A DNA stretch of 64,000 nucleotides from Amoebophrya sp. A120 (taxonomy: Eukaryota; Sar; Dinophyceae; Syndiniales; Amoebophryaceae): assembly GCA_905178155.1 (NCBI GenBank), contig CAJINV010000012.1, forward strand, positions 1,368,492 through 1,432,491. Reading direction: 5' to 3'. The notes under the pieces were generated by a model. The model made no database searches and was not told the origin of the DNA. It saw nothing but the letters and a program-made list of their open reading frames with translations. Of this stretch, positions 11,301 through 20,764 are shown one piece after another. Every line of letters starts with the position of its first letter. Within the stretch, counting starts at the first letter, position 1. The position numbers and the translations under genes are program-made.

Positions 11301-14300
11301 GACGTTTTTACTCAGGATAGGCGGTCGTGATTGAAGTGGATTTGACGAAGGTTCTGGAACACCTGCTGGTGAAAGTCGTGTCTGAAAACCAGGCCGGTGA
11401 AGATCACGTGCCACCTAGACGGTCATTACAAGAACAGCCAGGAGGGGTCGTCGACGTCCAAACGGCAGAGCAAGCACAAACGGTCGTTACACACACCATA
11501 GCGCCCGCCGGTGGTCTTGCGGCAGGAGCAGCAACAGCAGTCGCAGCGGCATTACCCGCTTCGGCAGGTAGTAGTACTTTCGTCGAAAAAGGTAGTAGTA
11601 CCGCAGTACAGCATGCAGCAGCCGGTTCTCAGCTTGGTTCGAAAGCGTCCCCGGCCGACAAGGTTCTCGCAAGTGAAGCGGAAGAGGAGGAAGTTAGGAA
11701 AGTCGGCGCCGCGGCGGAACAAGAACATGGACAACCGACTACTGTAGCAGCAGCAACAGCTGCAACGACGGTAACGCCATCTACTGCTACTGCTGTGCCC
11801 GTACCACCACCAGCAGTTCCTGTAGTTTCACCTCCTGTGAGGAGCAAGAGGAAGAAAACGTTGGTGGATGCTTTTTTGCAAGAAACCAGCAATAACGTCG
11901 CAGAAGAGGACCACGCAGGTCCAGCTGGAGCTGCACTGTCGCAGGACAATAAATTCACCGTCTTGTTCAACGACCAGAAGCTGCAAGTGATGAAGAAAGC
12001 CATCCGGGAGGCGGGCTGTAAAATCATTCTCTTATGCATTGCAAATATGTGCGGGTCTGGATGAAGGATGTGGACTTGTCATGCGCGTTTCGCATGAGCC
12101 ATGATGTCTGTGATGTACGCCCTAGCATCACAGATTTTTTGAGGCCGTCTTGATGCCTATCCCGCATTACAAATGCCCTCTTCGCGTAGCAAGAGTTGGA
12201 CTTCTTTTGCTGCTGATGCAATACAGATTTTTTTAGAATCTGAACACAGCATCACAAGTTGCACTCTTCCAGACCCAGACATATTTGCATTTGATATCTC
12301 TCCAAGTCCGACAACCTGAGCGGATGCTATCCTGAGCAAAAACGTCCCCACCCCATAGTCAAGATGGGAAATCTGCTAGACAAGTCCCCAAGTTTTGGCT
12401 GTTTTGCATGACAGGTTTGCCTCTGCAGTGTAGTGCTGGTTAGCAAGGGAAGCCGCATTAGAAAGCCACTTTCTAATCCTGCTTACAGCATTACAAATTC
12501 CAAAACACGATTGCAAATGCTTCTCATGGAGCTGCGCATTACAAACGTTCCTGTCATTGCGCATTTGCATTAGAACTCTGGGATGGGGACGTTTTTACAC
12601 AGGATAGCTGTCACGTCTTCTTCATCGACCCAACGGAATACCAGGCGTTTTCCCGGGGCATTCGGGAGCGGAAAACGAACGGAGCTCGGGGGAGTGGTGT
12701 TCTCGGGGTGCACAGAGACCTGGTCGCGTTCTTCTTCAGATCACTGTACTTATTGCATTTCAATTTTTTCCTTGAGTTACTACTAGGTAGTGTTAAAAAG
12801 CAATGTGCAAGTAGTGCATACCGTACAGCAAGGTACTACTTACAACAAAGACAATAAACCCGGCTGTTGAATAAAACCAGGTTTCATATCCCCACCCCGG
12901 CACAACAACAACAAGACGCGACGTCACAGAACCAGTTCCGTTCCGCCCGATACAATGGTAGTAAAGTGCACCAACATAATTCTGACCCCCTACCCGAAGT
13001 TTTCCCGAATCGGAACACCGACGTAACGCTTCTGTACGAAGCGGTGAAAGAGTGGAATCCGCAGTTTTACGTGGAGCTCACGCCGCGGATTTTTTTCCGG
13101 CATTTGCTGTTCAACGCGAAAGACCACGACCAGAAAAACACGTTTTGGGAACAGGTGATCAAAACTCACGTTTTATCCAATTCCGCGAACAACCAGCACC
13201 ACTTCATGACGAGCGTCGACGGCAAAGAACAGTTCCGGTTCCAACTGGCGAGTTTTGTGAATTTCAACCCGGACACGCCGAAGAATCTGGCGGGAAAATT
13301 ACTGATCAACACGACGGGGACGAGATTAGTCCGGCTTTTGTGGTTGTTGACGAACAATTTCTTTTACCAAAAACCCTGGCACTTGAAGCAGTTTTTGAAG
13401 AGCAAGAACGCAGCGGAGGACTTGGGGCTGGTGTCGAGCTTTGAGAAAAACATGGAAGAGAAAAACGTGTTGCACTTGACCAGCAACTATCAAGTGCAAA
13501 AATGTCTGGGTCTGGAAACTTGTAATGCTAAAAATGAATGATAGACGCACTGCAGTACGCAGCTATGCATGGCAAATTTTTTGGCTGCCATGTCTTACGT
13601 ATTCCGCATGGCAAACTGCGTTTTTGCATGACAGGTAAGAGGGCTTTTTCGTGCCTATGCAACACAGATTCTCGAGTCATGCCAGACAAGCATGACAAAC
13701 TTGCATTCTTCCAGACCCAGACACTTTCACATTTGATAGCAACTACAAAAACTTTTACACGGGGCTGCCGCAGAAGGAATATGCGGTCTATCTGTGGACG
13801 GAATCTATGCTGGATCGCGGAAAGCCTTCCCCGCCCAACGCGATCGGAATCTCCGAGCAGTGGAAAACGAACCCACTGGTCGTATGCAAGAAAAAAACTG
13901 TGTAAGTGTAAATCTGTGATGCAGAAAATGCAAAACAGTTACACTTGTCATGCCCAACATGCCTGATCGGCTCCCTTCCCAGGTGTTTTCCCTTCCTATC
14001 TGCGCATAACAAGTTTGTCCTGTGGTCGTGGCAGACAAACTTGTGATGCAGTTTTCCCAAAAGACTTACACTAACACAGTTTTTTTCTTGGATAGGTCGC
14101 GAGCTTCCAGGACGACAACCCGACCGAGACTTTGCTCGAGCACGTGGGGCACTTTTCGAGTTTGGAGAAGAAAATCCAACTCCTGCACGATACCCGGGCG
14201 GGGCTGGCAGCGTGGAACAAAGAACATTTTGACAGTTCTATCCCGAGTAAAAACGTCCCTGCCTTCCCAGAGTTGTCATGCAAATCTGCATGCCAAAAAA

Positions 14301-17300
14301 GTTTCTCATGTGGAGCCCCATGAGAAGGATTTTCTAGTCGCGTTTTGGAGTTTGTGATGCTAGAATCACCATCATGTGCTAGATCTGTAATGCTAATGAA
14401 CTAGCTGATGAACAGGATTACACGATCAGGGTAGATCACTTCTCATGGGAAACAACCAAAGTTGGTTGATTTGTCTAGCAGATTTCCCAGCTTGACTCTG
14501 GTGTGCGGACGTTTTTGCTCAGGAAAAGTTTCCCCGAGATGGAGCACGAGATCCACGTGAAAATGCCGGAAAAAGGGTCCCTATCAAATGCAAATATGTC
14601 TGGGTCTGGAAACTTGTAATGCTGAATGGTCATGATTGATTGCGCCTTTAAATGCAGTGGGGCATGACAAATTTTTCAAACGCTTTCTCATGCGCAGAAC
14701 GCATTCCAAATTGCGCTTTTGCATGACGAAAGTTTGGCGCTTTCCTTGCTGCTTATGCAATACAGATTTTTTAGATATGCGAAACACGCAATACAGGTTC
14801 GACCTTTCCAGACCCAGGCGTATTTGCATTCGATAGTCCATGAGCGTGGACAATAGCAAAGCCTTCGCTCGGATCGGGGTCCCGGTGGGGGAGAAGGGTT
14901 GGTCGCTGGAAATGAACTTCTTCAACAACATATCATTTGGAAAAACGTCCCCACCTTCCCAGAGTTGTGATGCAGATTTGCATTGACAGGAACATTTGCA
15001 ATGGGCATCTCTCCATGAGAGGTGTTTCTAGTCGTGTTTTGGTATTTGTAATGCTGTGACCAGGATAAGCAGATGTATTTGTGATGCGTTTGTCCTTGCT
15101 AACCTGCAATACCTTACGGACTGCAACTTGTGATGCGTGAGTCCCAAACCTTTTGGGTTTGTGTTGCAAAATCCCCATCTTGGCTATGGGGTGGGGACGT
15201 TTTATTTACACAGGATACAACAAACGCTGGCCGGGGCTGGAACAGATGTCGAGCAAGGCGTGGCCGGTGCAGTACATGGAGTTTACGACCGTTGCGAAAA
15301 AGTTCGAAGAGTGGTTCTTGGAAGTGAACTGTGTCAGGTCGAAAGAGTTGGTAGAAAAGATCAAGGCGGAGCTAGCCCGGTATGTGAGGATGCGAAGAAG
15401 AAGTGGGAAGGAAAATAGAAGTGGGTCTACTTCACTGTCATCTTCATCATCTTCCGCAGCAGCGTCGGCCAAACCTGGCCTCTCTCCCCCCAACAGCAAG
15501 CCCGAGCCGAAGGGTACTAAGCCGGGTCCTGCGCCGCCAAAACCCCCACCAGCGAATTCCGCAGTAGTTCCGACCGAAGAGCAGATTCACTATTTCGATC
15601 GCTTATCCGCCCCGGGTATCAAATGCAAATATGTCTGGGTCTGGACGAGTGCAGGAGTTTGTCATGCAGATTTAGGATGCCCCGCTTGGCCTGGGATGCA
15701 GTGGACAGCATCACAAGTCTTGCGAGGGCTCTGCAATGCATATCCCGCATGAAAAATATTCTTTGCGCATGGCCAAGAATGGGCATCTTCTGCTACCCGC
15801 GCAAGACAAATTTTGGTGTGATCTACAGGACGCATCACAAGTTCCAATCTTCCAAACCCAGACATATTTGCAATGCATATCGGAGCTGCAGGAACTCCTC
15901 ACCCACGGGGTCGCTTTGAGTATGAAGAAGTCCTACAAGCTCCGGGGGGGCCACCAGGTGTTCTGGTCCAACCCGTTTCGGTATGACAGTGCACAACTCC
16001 CCCTCCCCCTCATTTGAAGGGCATAAGCAGCAACACAAGTACTGGCATAAATTCAGCTTTTGCATGACAAATTCGCTACCGATTCTAGTGCTGTTTCAGC
16101 TTCCGGAACCTGTCATGCAAGGAGTTCTTAAGAGAAAGGGGTGGATTTGGTATTTTGCATGACAAATGAGGGGGAGGGGGAGTTGTGCGTTGTCATTTTC
16201 GGGACAAGCTCTGCGAGTCGATCCGGATCCAGTTTTTCTGCCGCAGTTATTCTGAGTAAAAACATCCCCACGACCCCAGAGTTGTCATGCAAATCTGCAT
16301 GCCAAAAAAGTGTCTCATGCGAAGCCACATGAGAAGCTTTATTTTCTAGTCGTGTTTTGGGATTTGTGATGCTAGAAATAGCATGATGTGCTACATCTGT
16401 GATGCTGCTGAACTAGCTAAACAGGGTTTCACTACGAGGATCGAAACTTGTCATGCGAAACAACCAAAGCTGGCTGATTTGTCTAGCAGATTTTCCATCT
16501 TGACTCTGGTACTATGGGGACGTTTTTACTCAGGATAGCAGTTGGCGGGATTTCGCTTTCGAGAAAATTTACCTTCGGTCGCGGCCGTTACCCGTCTTGG
16601 TGCCGATGTTTCAGACGCCAAGTATAATTTCTAGCCCGTTGATAGTAGCACCGACGGCGGGGGTGGCGGTTCCGGGTGGAGGTGGGGGTGCTGGCACGAC
16701 TGCCGGAACGATTGTTTCACCTCCAACTGCTGTGACAAAAATCAACGGAACATCATTTTATTCCAGCACAACCTTCACGACAGTGCACCCGGCCGCGGCC
16801 CAGGGGATGGGCAATTTCGCCACCCCGGCACCGGATTTGTTCGGAAAATTGATCGTGAACACCAGTAACACGGGACTGCAAGAACACGGGAAGTCGAGCA
16901 GTAATAGAAATTGGGTGCACATTAACCAAACAACAGGGAAAGTTACAGTTTCGCACCATCATCCCAACACCGAATATCAAAATGAAAAATCCCCCCACTC
17001 CATACTCAAACTGGAAATTTGTGATGCTGATTTGTGACCACAAATTACGTTGTCATGCTAGAAGGGAACAGATGCGAACTGTAGTGCTGGCTGACGTAGG
17101 AAGGCCTTGCCTGTTCAGCATGACAGGAGGCAACTGGAAGTGGGAAACAGCGTGACAAATTGCCTGAATACAAGGCCGGAACTGCGTCTCTTGCCATTGT
17201 AGCAATACAAACCGATTTGTGTACGCAAATCCAGCATCACAAAATTCCTGTGCGATATGGCGAGGGGGGATTTTTCCTCACAATACCGAAGTGTCGAAGT

Positions 17301-17970
17301 TTGTTCCGGGCAGCAACTCGGAAAGTTGCAGGCGAAAGAGGAATATCCTGTGCAAAAGTATCGTACTTCTAGTAATTGCATTTATGCACTACAAATCTCC
17401 TTCTCAAGGCAAATCAGCATTGCAAACTGCATTTGTGATACTGAGGAAATTTGTAATGCGATTCCTACTAGTACGATGCTTTTGCGTTTCATAAGGAAGC
17501 GAAAGGAGATGCTGGAACGAGGGCAAAACGCAGACGGGGGCATATCAAATGCAAAAATGTCTGGGTCTGGAAAGTTGGAACTTGTGATGCTAACTTTGGA
17601 CTCTAAAAAAATCTGTATTGCATGACCAGCAAGAGGAGCCACATTTGTGCTACGCGAGTAGGGCATTTGTCATGCGGAAATGGCATCAGGAAGCCTTCCA
17701 AAAATCTGTGATGCTGGGTCATGCATTACAAGCATCATGGGTCATGCCAGACAAGCATGACAAGCCTTCCACTCTTTCAGACCCAGACATATGTGCACTT
17801 GATAGGGCACTGTTGACCCGGCAGAGATAACTACTAACACCAACTCCAAAGAGCCGCAAAAAATCAACTTTTTCGTCGAGTCGTACCCGCTGCGCCCGGT
17901 GCTGATCTTTTTGCTCGCTTTCTTTCTAGCGCCGAAAACCTTTCCAGGGAGCGAGAGGCTGTTTAGCTGA
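2319..17970 (+). CDS. GT54 (GnT-IV/MGAT4-like) glycosyltransferase fused to a long membrane-associated region
   Basis: Exons: 2319-3360, 3674-3860, 4015-4084, 4258-4336, 4605-5132, 5268-5600, 5862-5939, 6224-6312, 6643-6702, 6970-7163, 7490-8081, 8395-8451, 8724-8784, 9039-10363, 10667-10720, 10978-11035, 11325-12032, 12302-12327, 12612-12745, 12881-13487, 13744-13882, 14100-14238, 14532-14581, 14841-14930, 15223-15616, 15885-15981, 16203-16247, 16543-16974, 17291-17343, 17499-17542, 17810-17970. They sum to 7,926 nt, a clean multiple of three (2,641 residues plus TGA). A hydrophobic stretch at residues about 234-258 could be a type II anchor, followed by the GT54 domain from about 349. Further hydrophobic segments lie near 1085-1103, 1283-1320 and the C-terminus, suggesting an endomembrane protein. 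Ser/Thr/Ala-rich linkers separate structured blocks. The region after about residue 640 is unrecognised. The first 200 residues are the least certain, because another frame is also open there. Confidence 0.75.
3361..3668. mobile_element. Introner, family G, imperfect TSD
   Basis: 308 bp, phase 1. Ends TATTACAGTA...CATTGTAATA. Flanks CACCC and CATCT match at 3 of 5. Removal joins ETT to RRKLTFEPEL at the start of the GT54 domain. Relative of 52232-52536. Confidence 0.85.
3861..4009. mobile_element. Introner, family L (short form), TSD ACCCG
   Basis: 149 bp, phase 2. Ends TATGCTAATG...CTCTGTGATA; exact ACCCG at 3856-3860 and 4010-4014. The left arm aligns with the 1.1-kb element at 46010-47143 through an AGAAAAAAGCT-like core and TTTGTAATGC. 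Removal restores WVIETRLRLIRAF. Confidence 0.85.
4086..4256. mobile_element. Introner, family H, TSD decayed; GT-AG junction fits
   Basis: 171 bp, phase 0. Ends TATCCAGTGC...GCAATGCATA, with inner arms containing TATCGTAC and its complement. Flanks ACGGG and GCGCC agree poorly. The frame closes only if 4085-4257 is removed, which begins GT and ends AG. Confidence 0.8.
4337..4599. mobile_element. Introner, family A, TSD GACAA
   Basis: 263 bp, phase 1. Ends TATGCATCGC...GCATTTGATA; exact GACAA at 4332-4336 and 4600-4604. It sits just before the catalytic EDD exon. Confidence 0.92.
5133..5267 (+). other. Conventional GT-AG intron in the GT54 gene
   Basis: 135 bp, GTACTTTT to TCCTCCCCGCAG, phase 1. 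Splicing joins YGSAM to TDLSVKFPEAA. It has no TIR or TSD. Confidence 0.8.
5601..5856. mobile_element. Introner, family A, TSD GCTGT
   Basis: 256 bp, phase 1. Ends TATCAATTGC...GCATTTGATA; exact GCTGT at 5596-5600 and 5857-5861. Inverted near-copy of 970-1229 in the neighbouring gene. Confidence 0.92.
5940..6218. mobile_element. Introner, family A, TSD GACGG
   Basis: 279 bp, phase 1. Ends TATGCATTGC...GCACTTGATA; exact GACGG at 5935-5939 and 6219-6223. With this TSD a GT...AG intron is also possible and would add one codon. Confidence 0.92.
6313..6637. mobile_element. Introner, family C, TSD TGTCG
   Basis: 325 bp, phase 0. Ends TATTGAAAGG...CCTTTTGATA, with GGGGAGGGGGGATTTTT-type arms. Exact TGTCG at 6308-6312 and 6638-6642. 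Confidence 0.92.
6703..6964. mobile_element. Introner, family A, TSD ACCCG
   Basis: 262 bp, phase 0. Ends TATCAAGTGC...ACATTTGATA; exact ACCCG at 6698-6702 and 6965-6969. Confidence 0.92.
7164..7484. mobile_element. Introner, family C, TSD AGAAG/AGAAT
   Basis: 321 bp, phase 2. Ends TATTGAGAGG...CATTGTGATA. Flanking copies differ at one of five bases (7159-7163, 7485-7489). Confidence 0.9.
8082..8389. mobile_element. Introner, family J, TSD CCTAC
   Basis: 308 bp, phase 0. Ends TATGGATGTG...CGCTTCCATA, with long imperfect arms containing TTGAAATCG and its complement. Exact CCTAC at 8077-8081 and 8390-8394. Confidence 0.88.
8452..8718. mobile_element. Introner, family A, TSD ACAAG/GCAAG
   Basis: 267 bp, phase 0. 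Ends TATCAATTGC...GCAGTGCATA; flanks match at 4 of 5. It directly follows the short exon encoding a hydrophobic segment (8395-8451). Confidence 0.9.
8785..9033. mobile_element. Introner, family A, TSD CGAGG
   Basis: 249 bp, phase 1. Ends TATCCACTGC...GCAGTGAATA; exact CGAGG at 8780-8784 and 9034-9038. Confidence 0.91.
9039..10363 (+). CDS. Largest exon of the GT54 gene: linker, hydrophobic segment, acidic and basic tracts
   Basis: 1,325 bp. An acidic Ser/Thr-rich start leads into a hydrophobic block, VKHFLYLLIFQVFLFATETG then MWLILHL (residues about 1283-1320). This reads as one or two membrane helices. Next come an Ala/Gly/Ser-rich linker, a WIKLHFLRAMSRHSGW helix, an acidic EEDDGGEDDD run and a Lys/Ser-rich basic stretch. 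I recognise no family. The linker uses AGT, ACT and GCA codons more than the structured blocks. Confidence 0.7.
10364..10661. mobile_element. Introner, family J, TSD CGTAC
   Basis: 298 bp, phase 0. Ends TATGGAACTG...CACATCCATA; exact CGTAC at 10359-10363 and 10662-10666. Sister of 8082-8389. Confidence 0.88.
10721..10972. mobile_element. Introner, family I, TSD CACAA
   Basis: 252 bp, phase 0. Ends TATGACTTGC...GCGGGTTATA, with about 40-bp arms containing GTTACAATCTCAA. Exact CACAA at 10716-10720 and 10973-10977. Confidence 0.9.
11036..11319. mobile_element. Introner, family B, TSD GGCGG
   Basis: 284 bp, phase 1. Ends TATCATTTGT...ACTCAGGATA, with GGGGACGTTTTTA arms. Exact GGCGG at 11031-11035 and 11320-11324. 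Orientation opposite to 12328-12606. Confidence 0.92.
12033..12296. mobile_element. Introner, family A, TSD TCTCT
   Basis: 264 bp, phase 1. Ends TATGCATTGC...GCATTTGATA; exact TCTCT at 12028-12032 and 12297-12301. This TSD cannot supply a GT donor or an AG acceptor at the element edges. Confidence 0.92.
12328..12606. mobile_element. Introner, family B, imperfect TSD
   Basis: 279 bp, phase 0. Ends TATCCTGAGC...ACACAGGATA. Flanks GATGC and GCTGT match at 3 of 5. It leaves a 26-bp exon (12302-12327) on its left. Confidence 0.87.
12746..12880 (+). other. Conventional GT-AG intron in the GT54 gene
   Basis: 135 bp, GTACTTATTG to AATAAAACCAG, phase 2, joining FFFRSL to FHIPTPAQ. It has no TIR and is the same length as the intron at 5133-5267. 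Confidence 0.78.
13488..13738. mobile_element. Introner, family A, TSD GCAAC
   Basis: 251 bp, phase 0. Ends TATCAAGTGC...ACATTTGATA; exact GCAAC at 13483-13487 and 13739-13743. Removal gives LTSNYKNFYTGLPQKEY. Confidence 0.93.
13883..14094. mobile_element. Introner, family F, TSD GGTCG
   Basis: 212 bp, phase 1. Ends TATGCAAGAA...TTCTTGGATA, with AAAAAACTGTG arms. Exact GGTCG at 13878-13882 and 14095-14099. Confidence 0.92.
14239..14526. mobile_element. Introner, family B, TSD AGTTC/AGTTT
   Basis: 288 bp, phase 2. Ends TATCCCGAGT...GCTCAGGAAA, a mutated right terminus (AA for TA). Flanks match at 4 of 5. Confidence 0.88.
14582..14835. mobile_element. Introner, family A, TSD GTCCC/GTCCA
   Basis: 254 bp, phase 1. 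Ends TATCAAATGC...GCATTCGATA. Flanks match at 4 of 5. Only a 50-bp exon separates it from the family B copy to its left. Confidence 0.9.
14931..15217. mobile_element. Introner, family B, TSD CAACA
   Basis: 287 bp, phase 1. Ends TATCATTTGG...ACACAGGATA; exact CAACA at 14926-14930 and 15218-15222. Confidence 0.92.
15617..15879. mobile_element. Introner, family A, imperfect TSD
   Basis: 263 bp, phase 2. Ends TATCAAATGC...GCAATGCATA. Flanks CCGGG and TCGGA match at 3 of 5. Removal joins LSAPG to LQELLTHG. Confidence 0.88.
15982..16197. mobile_element. Introner, family D, TSD TTCGG
   Basis: 216 bp, phase 0. Ends TATGACAGTG...CGTTGTCATT (last base T instead of A), with GGGGGAGTTGTGC arms. Exact TTCGG at 15977-15981 and 16198-16202. 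Confidence 0.9.
16248..16537. mobile_element. Introner, family B, TSD GCAGT
   Basis: 290 bp, phase 0. Ends TATTCTGAGT...ACTCAGGATA; exact GCAGT at 16243-16247 and 16538-16542. Confidence 0.92.
16975..17285. mobile_element. Introner, family C, TSD CCGAA
   Basis: 311 bp, phase 0. Ends TATCAAAATG...CCTCACAATA; exact CCGAA at 16970-16974 and 17286-17290. Confidence 0.91.
17344..17493. mobile_element. Introner, family H, TSD AGGAA
   Basis: 150 bp, phase 2. Ends TATCCTGTGC...GCGTTTCATA, with AAAAGTATCGTAC arms. Exact AGGAA at 17339-17343 and 17494-17498. Confidence 0.91.
17543..17804. mobile_element. Introner, family A, TSD GGGCA
   Basis: 262 bp, phase 1. Ends TATCAAATGC...GCACTTGATA; exact GGGCA at 17538-17542 and 17805-17809. 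Last introner of the gene; the next exon encodes the C-terminal hydrophobic segment. Confidence 0.92.
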
Positions 17971-19464
17971 AGTTCTTGCCGTTTTGGCAATGCTGATAGA
18001 TGAACTATTGCAAATGTAAAGGTATTTTTGCTAATTTTCTGAACATTTACAATCGGTAGAAATGTAGACCTGATACTCTGTCTTGTCTTTATACTTGTCT
18101 TGATTCAAAGCTACTGCTTTCGTACGCAACTTTTCTCTCTACAACTACGCTCTAAATGTCTTAACATGCACGTTCTGTGCCCTGAAAATACCAAACTTGA
18201 GATGGAAACTACCCAGTTCTTCTTAACGTAAACACAGTGTCACCTTACAAGTGTCATGATATTAGCGATAACATCAAACGAAACCATAAGTGGCGTTTTT
18301 AGTGTCGCATCTTTCTTGGACGACTCTTCAGTACAGGCGTTGGCCCACGACGCAACATGCTGCTGCAGCTGCGATCTACTTCGATGGTGTTACTACATAA
18401 GATCACCTCATCTCACTGCTATAGTGTCGTGGCAGCAGCAGAACAAGTGCGCTAGTATGTATTCGTCATGATGTTGGTTCTTGTGTCGGATCTGAGATGA
18501 TCGCAAGAAGACTAACATTGTTTAGAACAGCCAGACTGTCCGCGTCTTTCCTTGGAGCTTCGTAGAGAGTATATCATCCATTTAACTCATCGACCTGGAT
18601 CTTCTCCCTACCGGGAACGCAAGAGGACCGCTGCAAGAGGATCTCTTTAGCGCTGATGCATGGACAGCAGTCGAGGATCAACGATATGCTGGATCTTCGT
18701 GGTAATAAGTATGTCAAGTGAGGTTCATCTCAGTAAAGGTGTACCCCTCACGCAAGGCCAAGGGAAGTGACGCATGACGGCGTCGGTGGTTGTAGGCCCT
18801 CCTCGGGGGTGAAAGAGATCATCACACGGTATCTTCGATATGATCACTGATTCTCAACGACGTCCAGGTGGTCGTGCAGACGAACGTGTTTTGGTTTCCT
18901 TGCAGCTGCTGCACAAATCCTTTATTTAGGTGAATGAGAGTGGTTTGGTAGGGAATTTTTATTCGGCAAACGCAAAGTTTCACACGACACAAATTTTTCC
19001 TCTTCGCCACATAATAGATTTACGACCATAGATTTCAATTATGTTGTAGTTTGACGTTTCGCCATTTTTGCATTCATAGATGAAAAGCCGCGGCTAGAGG
19101 TACGACACGATAGAATTTATTTTTCAGTTTCTTTCCCGCTCCTACGGAGCCTCATATGAATTGGTATACGTAGTGATTTGTTTGCTGTGCAGACAGACTC
19201 GCGGCACGACACTGCACTTTTTTTTTACGAATTTTAATTACGTGTAAGAAATTATGTTTGTTTTGGTCCGCTATATAAAACTTCCAAGAAGTAGTCACAA
19301 ATTTAACCATGCGGATCGATTATGAATTTACAAGCGAGATAGCATAACTCCTGTCGCTGAGCTGCAAAAGAACTTCCGGGAGTCGCGAGCTCGCTGCTAG
19401 TCGCTCTTTTTTTCCGCCAGCGCAAAACGACTTTCTGCACATCTTGCACAGAAAACTACTACCA
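17971..19464. other. Intergenic region before the giant gene
   Basis: 1.49 kb, AT-rich at both ends, more GC-rich and structured near 18550-18900. I see no introner, no credible ORF and no RNA gene I can name. CTATATAAAA at 19271-19280 lies about 190 bp before the chosen start and resembles a TATA element, but dinoflagellate promoters often lack one. An out-of-frame ATG at 19309 opens only a short ORF. Confidence 0.45.
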
Positions 19465-20764
19465 ATGCAGTTTTTACCGTGGTCGAGCTCCACGAGTGGC
19501 ATCATGCTGGAGCAATCTGGTGGCAGCAGCAGCTCAAAGTCTGTTGCTGCTACCCATGCGTCGAAGATGCGGCCAATCTCCACCGATGGAAATTGTAATT
19601 TTCTGCAGCACCGCCACCGCGGTGAAGACATCAAGATCTCCCGGGGAAATGTTTCATCCCGAGCAGACCGCTGCAAGGAGGTTCTTGCAACAGACCACGA
19701 AAAGATCATCGCTTTACGACCCCTGACGTCGTCCCAAAGCCAAATGCTCGTCCACCGCAGTAGGGCAACGAAAATATTAGCCTATCCCGTCGAACACAAT
19801 AAAACCGCCCCCGAAATAAAACGGCTCTACTCCAAGAAGAAAAGCAGAAGAAAACGAACTTTCTTGATGCGGCTCGGTTCTCTCGTCGGCGCTGCCGTTT
19901 TTGCCACCGTTACGGGTCGTCGTGGGTTCAAAGCGCCCGGCACTAGCCTACCGGAACTGACGAGTGGAAGCGTCGCGGCGGGGGCGGATGCAGCAGCAGC
20001 ATCTTTCGCCGCGGCCGTTACGGGAAGAAGTGCTGATGTCGCAGCCGGCAAAGATGCCGTGGCAACAGCAGCCGCACCAGCGACCGAGGGACAGCCAGGT
20101 GAGAATAAGGGTCAAAAGCCACAGATTAACTCACATTTTCAACAAGCGCTAAAAGAGGGAACAACAAACACAGGTGGAACGAGAGGACTCGGAACCCTTT
20201 CTTCTGCGAGGAACAAAAACGCTCGGAACGACTACTTTGTGACCCATTTACCGGAATTTTCCCGCCTGTTTCAGAACTCGCTATTGAACTCTCCAATTTT
20301 CGCACAGTTCGAAGACGAAGAGGAACAGGGAAGAAAAGATCGACAAGAAGCTCGTGGCCCACAGCAGCAAGAAAACCCAAACCCCACTACTGCCAACGTG
20401 CCAGGACACCATCACCAGGAAATTGACAAGGAGTTGATTTTTTTCGTCGCGAAGACGTTTCAAGCGGAAGTGCAGGACCAGAACCGTTCGCAGTTTAGCA
20501 AAATTTTCAACGAAAACTTGCTCGATCTTGAGAAATACGGGCACGAAGAACTGAAGAAAAGGTTCGGCGCAGCAAAAATCAAAGACAAGGAGTGGATGGA
20601 AAGGGTCGGGGTCCACCAAGCGCGGCAGTTTGACATTAATTTGGACACCGATACGGCGTTTCTGGGTTTGATGGTGTACTGGCTCCACTTCCGGTGTGCG
20701 GAATTTTTGAATTCGGGGGCCATTCTAGGGTTGAGCGTCGATTACATCGACGAGTGCACATGCC
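19465..20764 (+). CDS. Giant gene, exon 1 (N-terminus)
   Basis: 433 codons. It begins MQFLPWSSSTSG; a basic KKKSRRKR cluster at residues about 125-135 is followed by a short hydrophobic stretch (LGSLVGAAVFATVTG), perhaps a targeting or membrane segment. An Ala-rich linker and then helical blocks (HLPEFSRLFQNSLLN; FLGLMVYWLHFRCAEFLN) follow. A TTG codon 21 bp upstream is in frame, but ATG 19465 is preferred. Confidence 0.65.

Noticed and set aside
18480-18900. A structured-looking intergenic stretch that might be a snRNA, snoRNA or SRP RNA
   Set aside because: No U1/U2/U4/U5/U6 signature, C/D or H/ACA box pair, or tRNA A/B boxes could be matched by eye.
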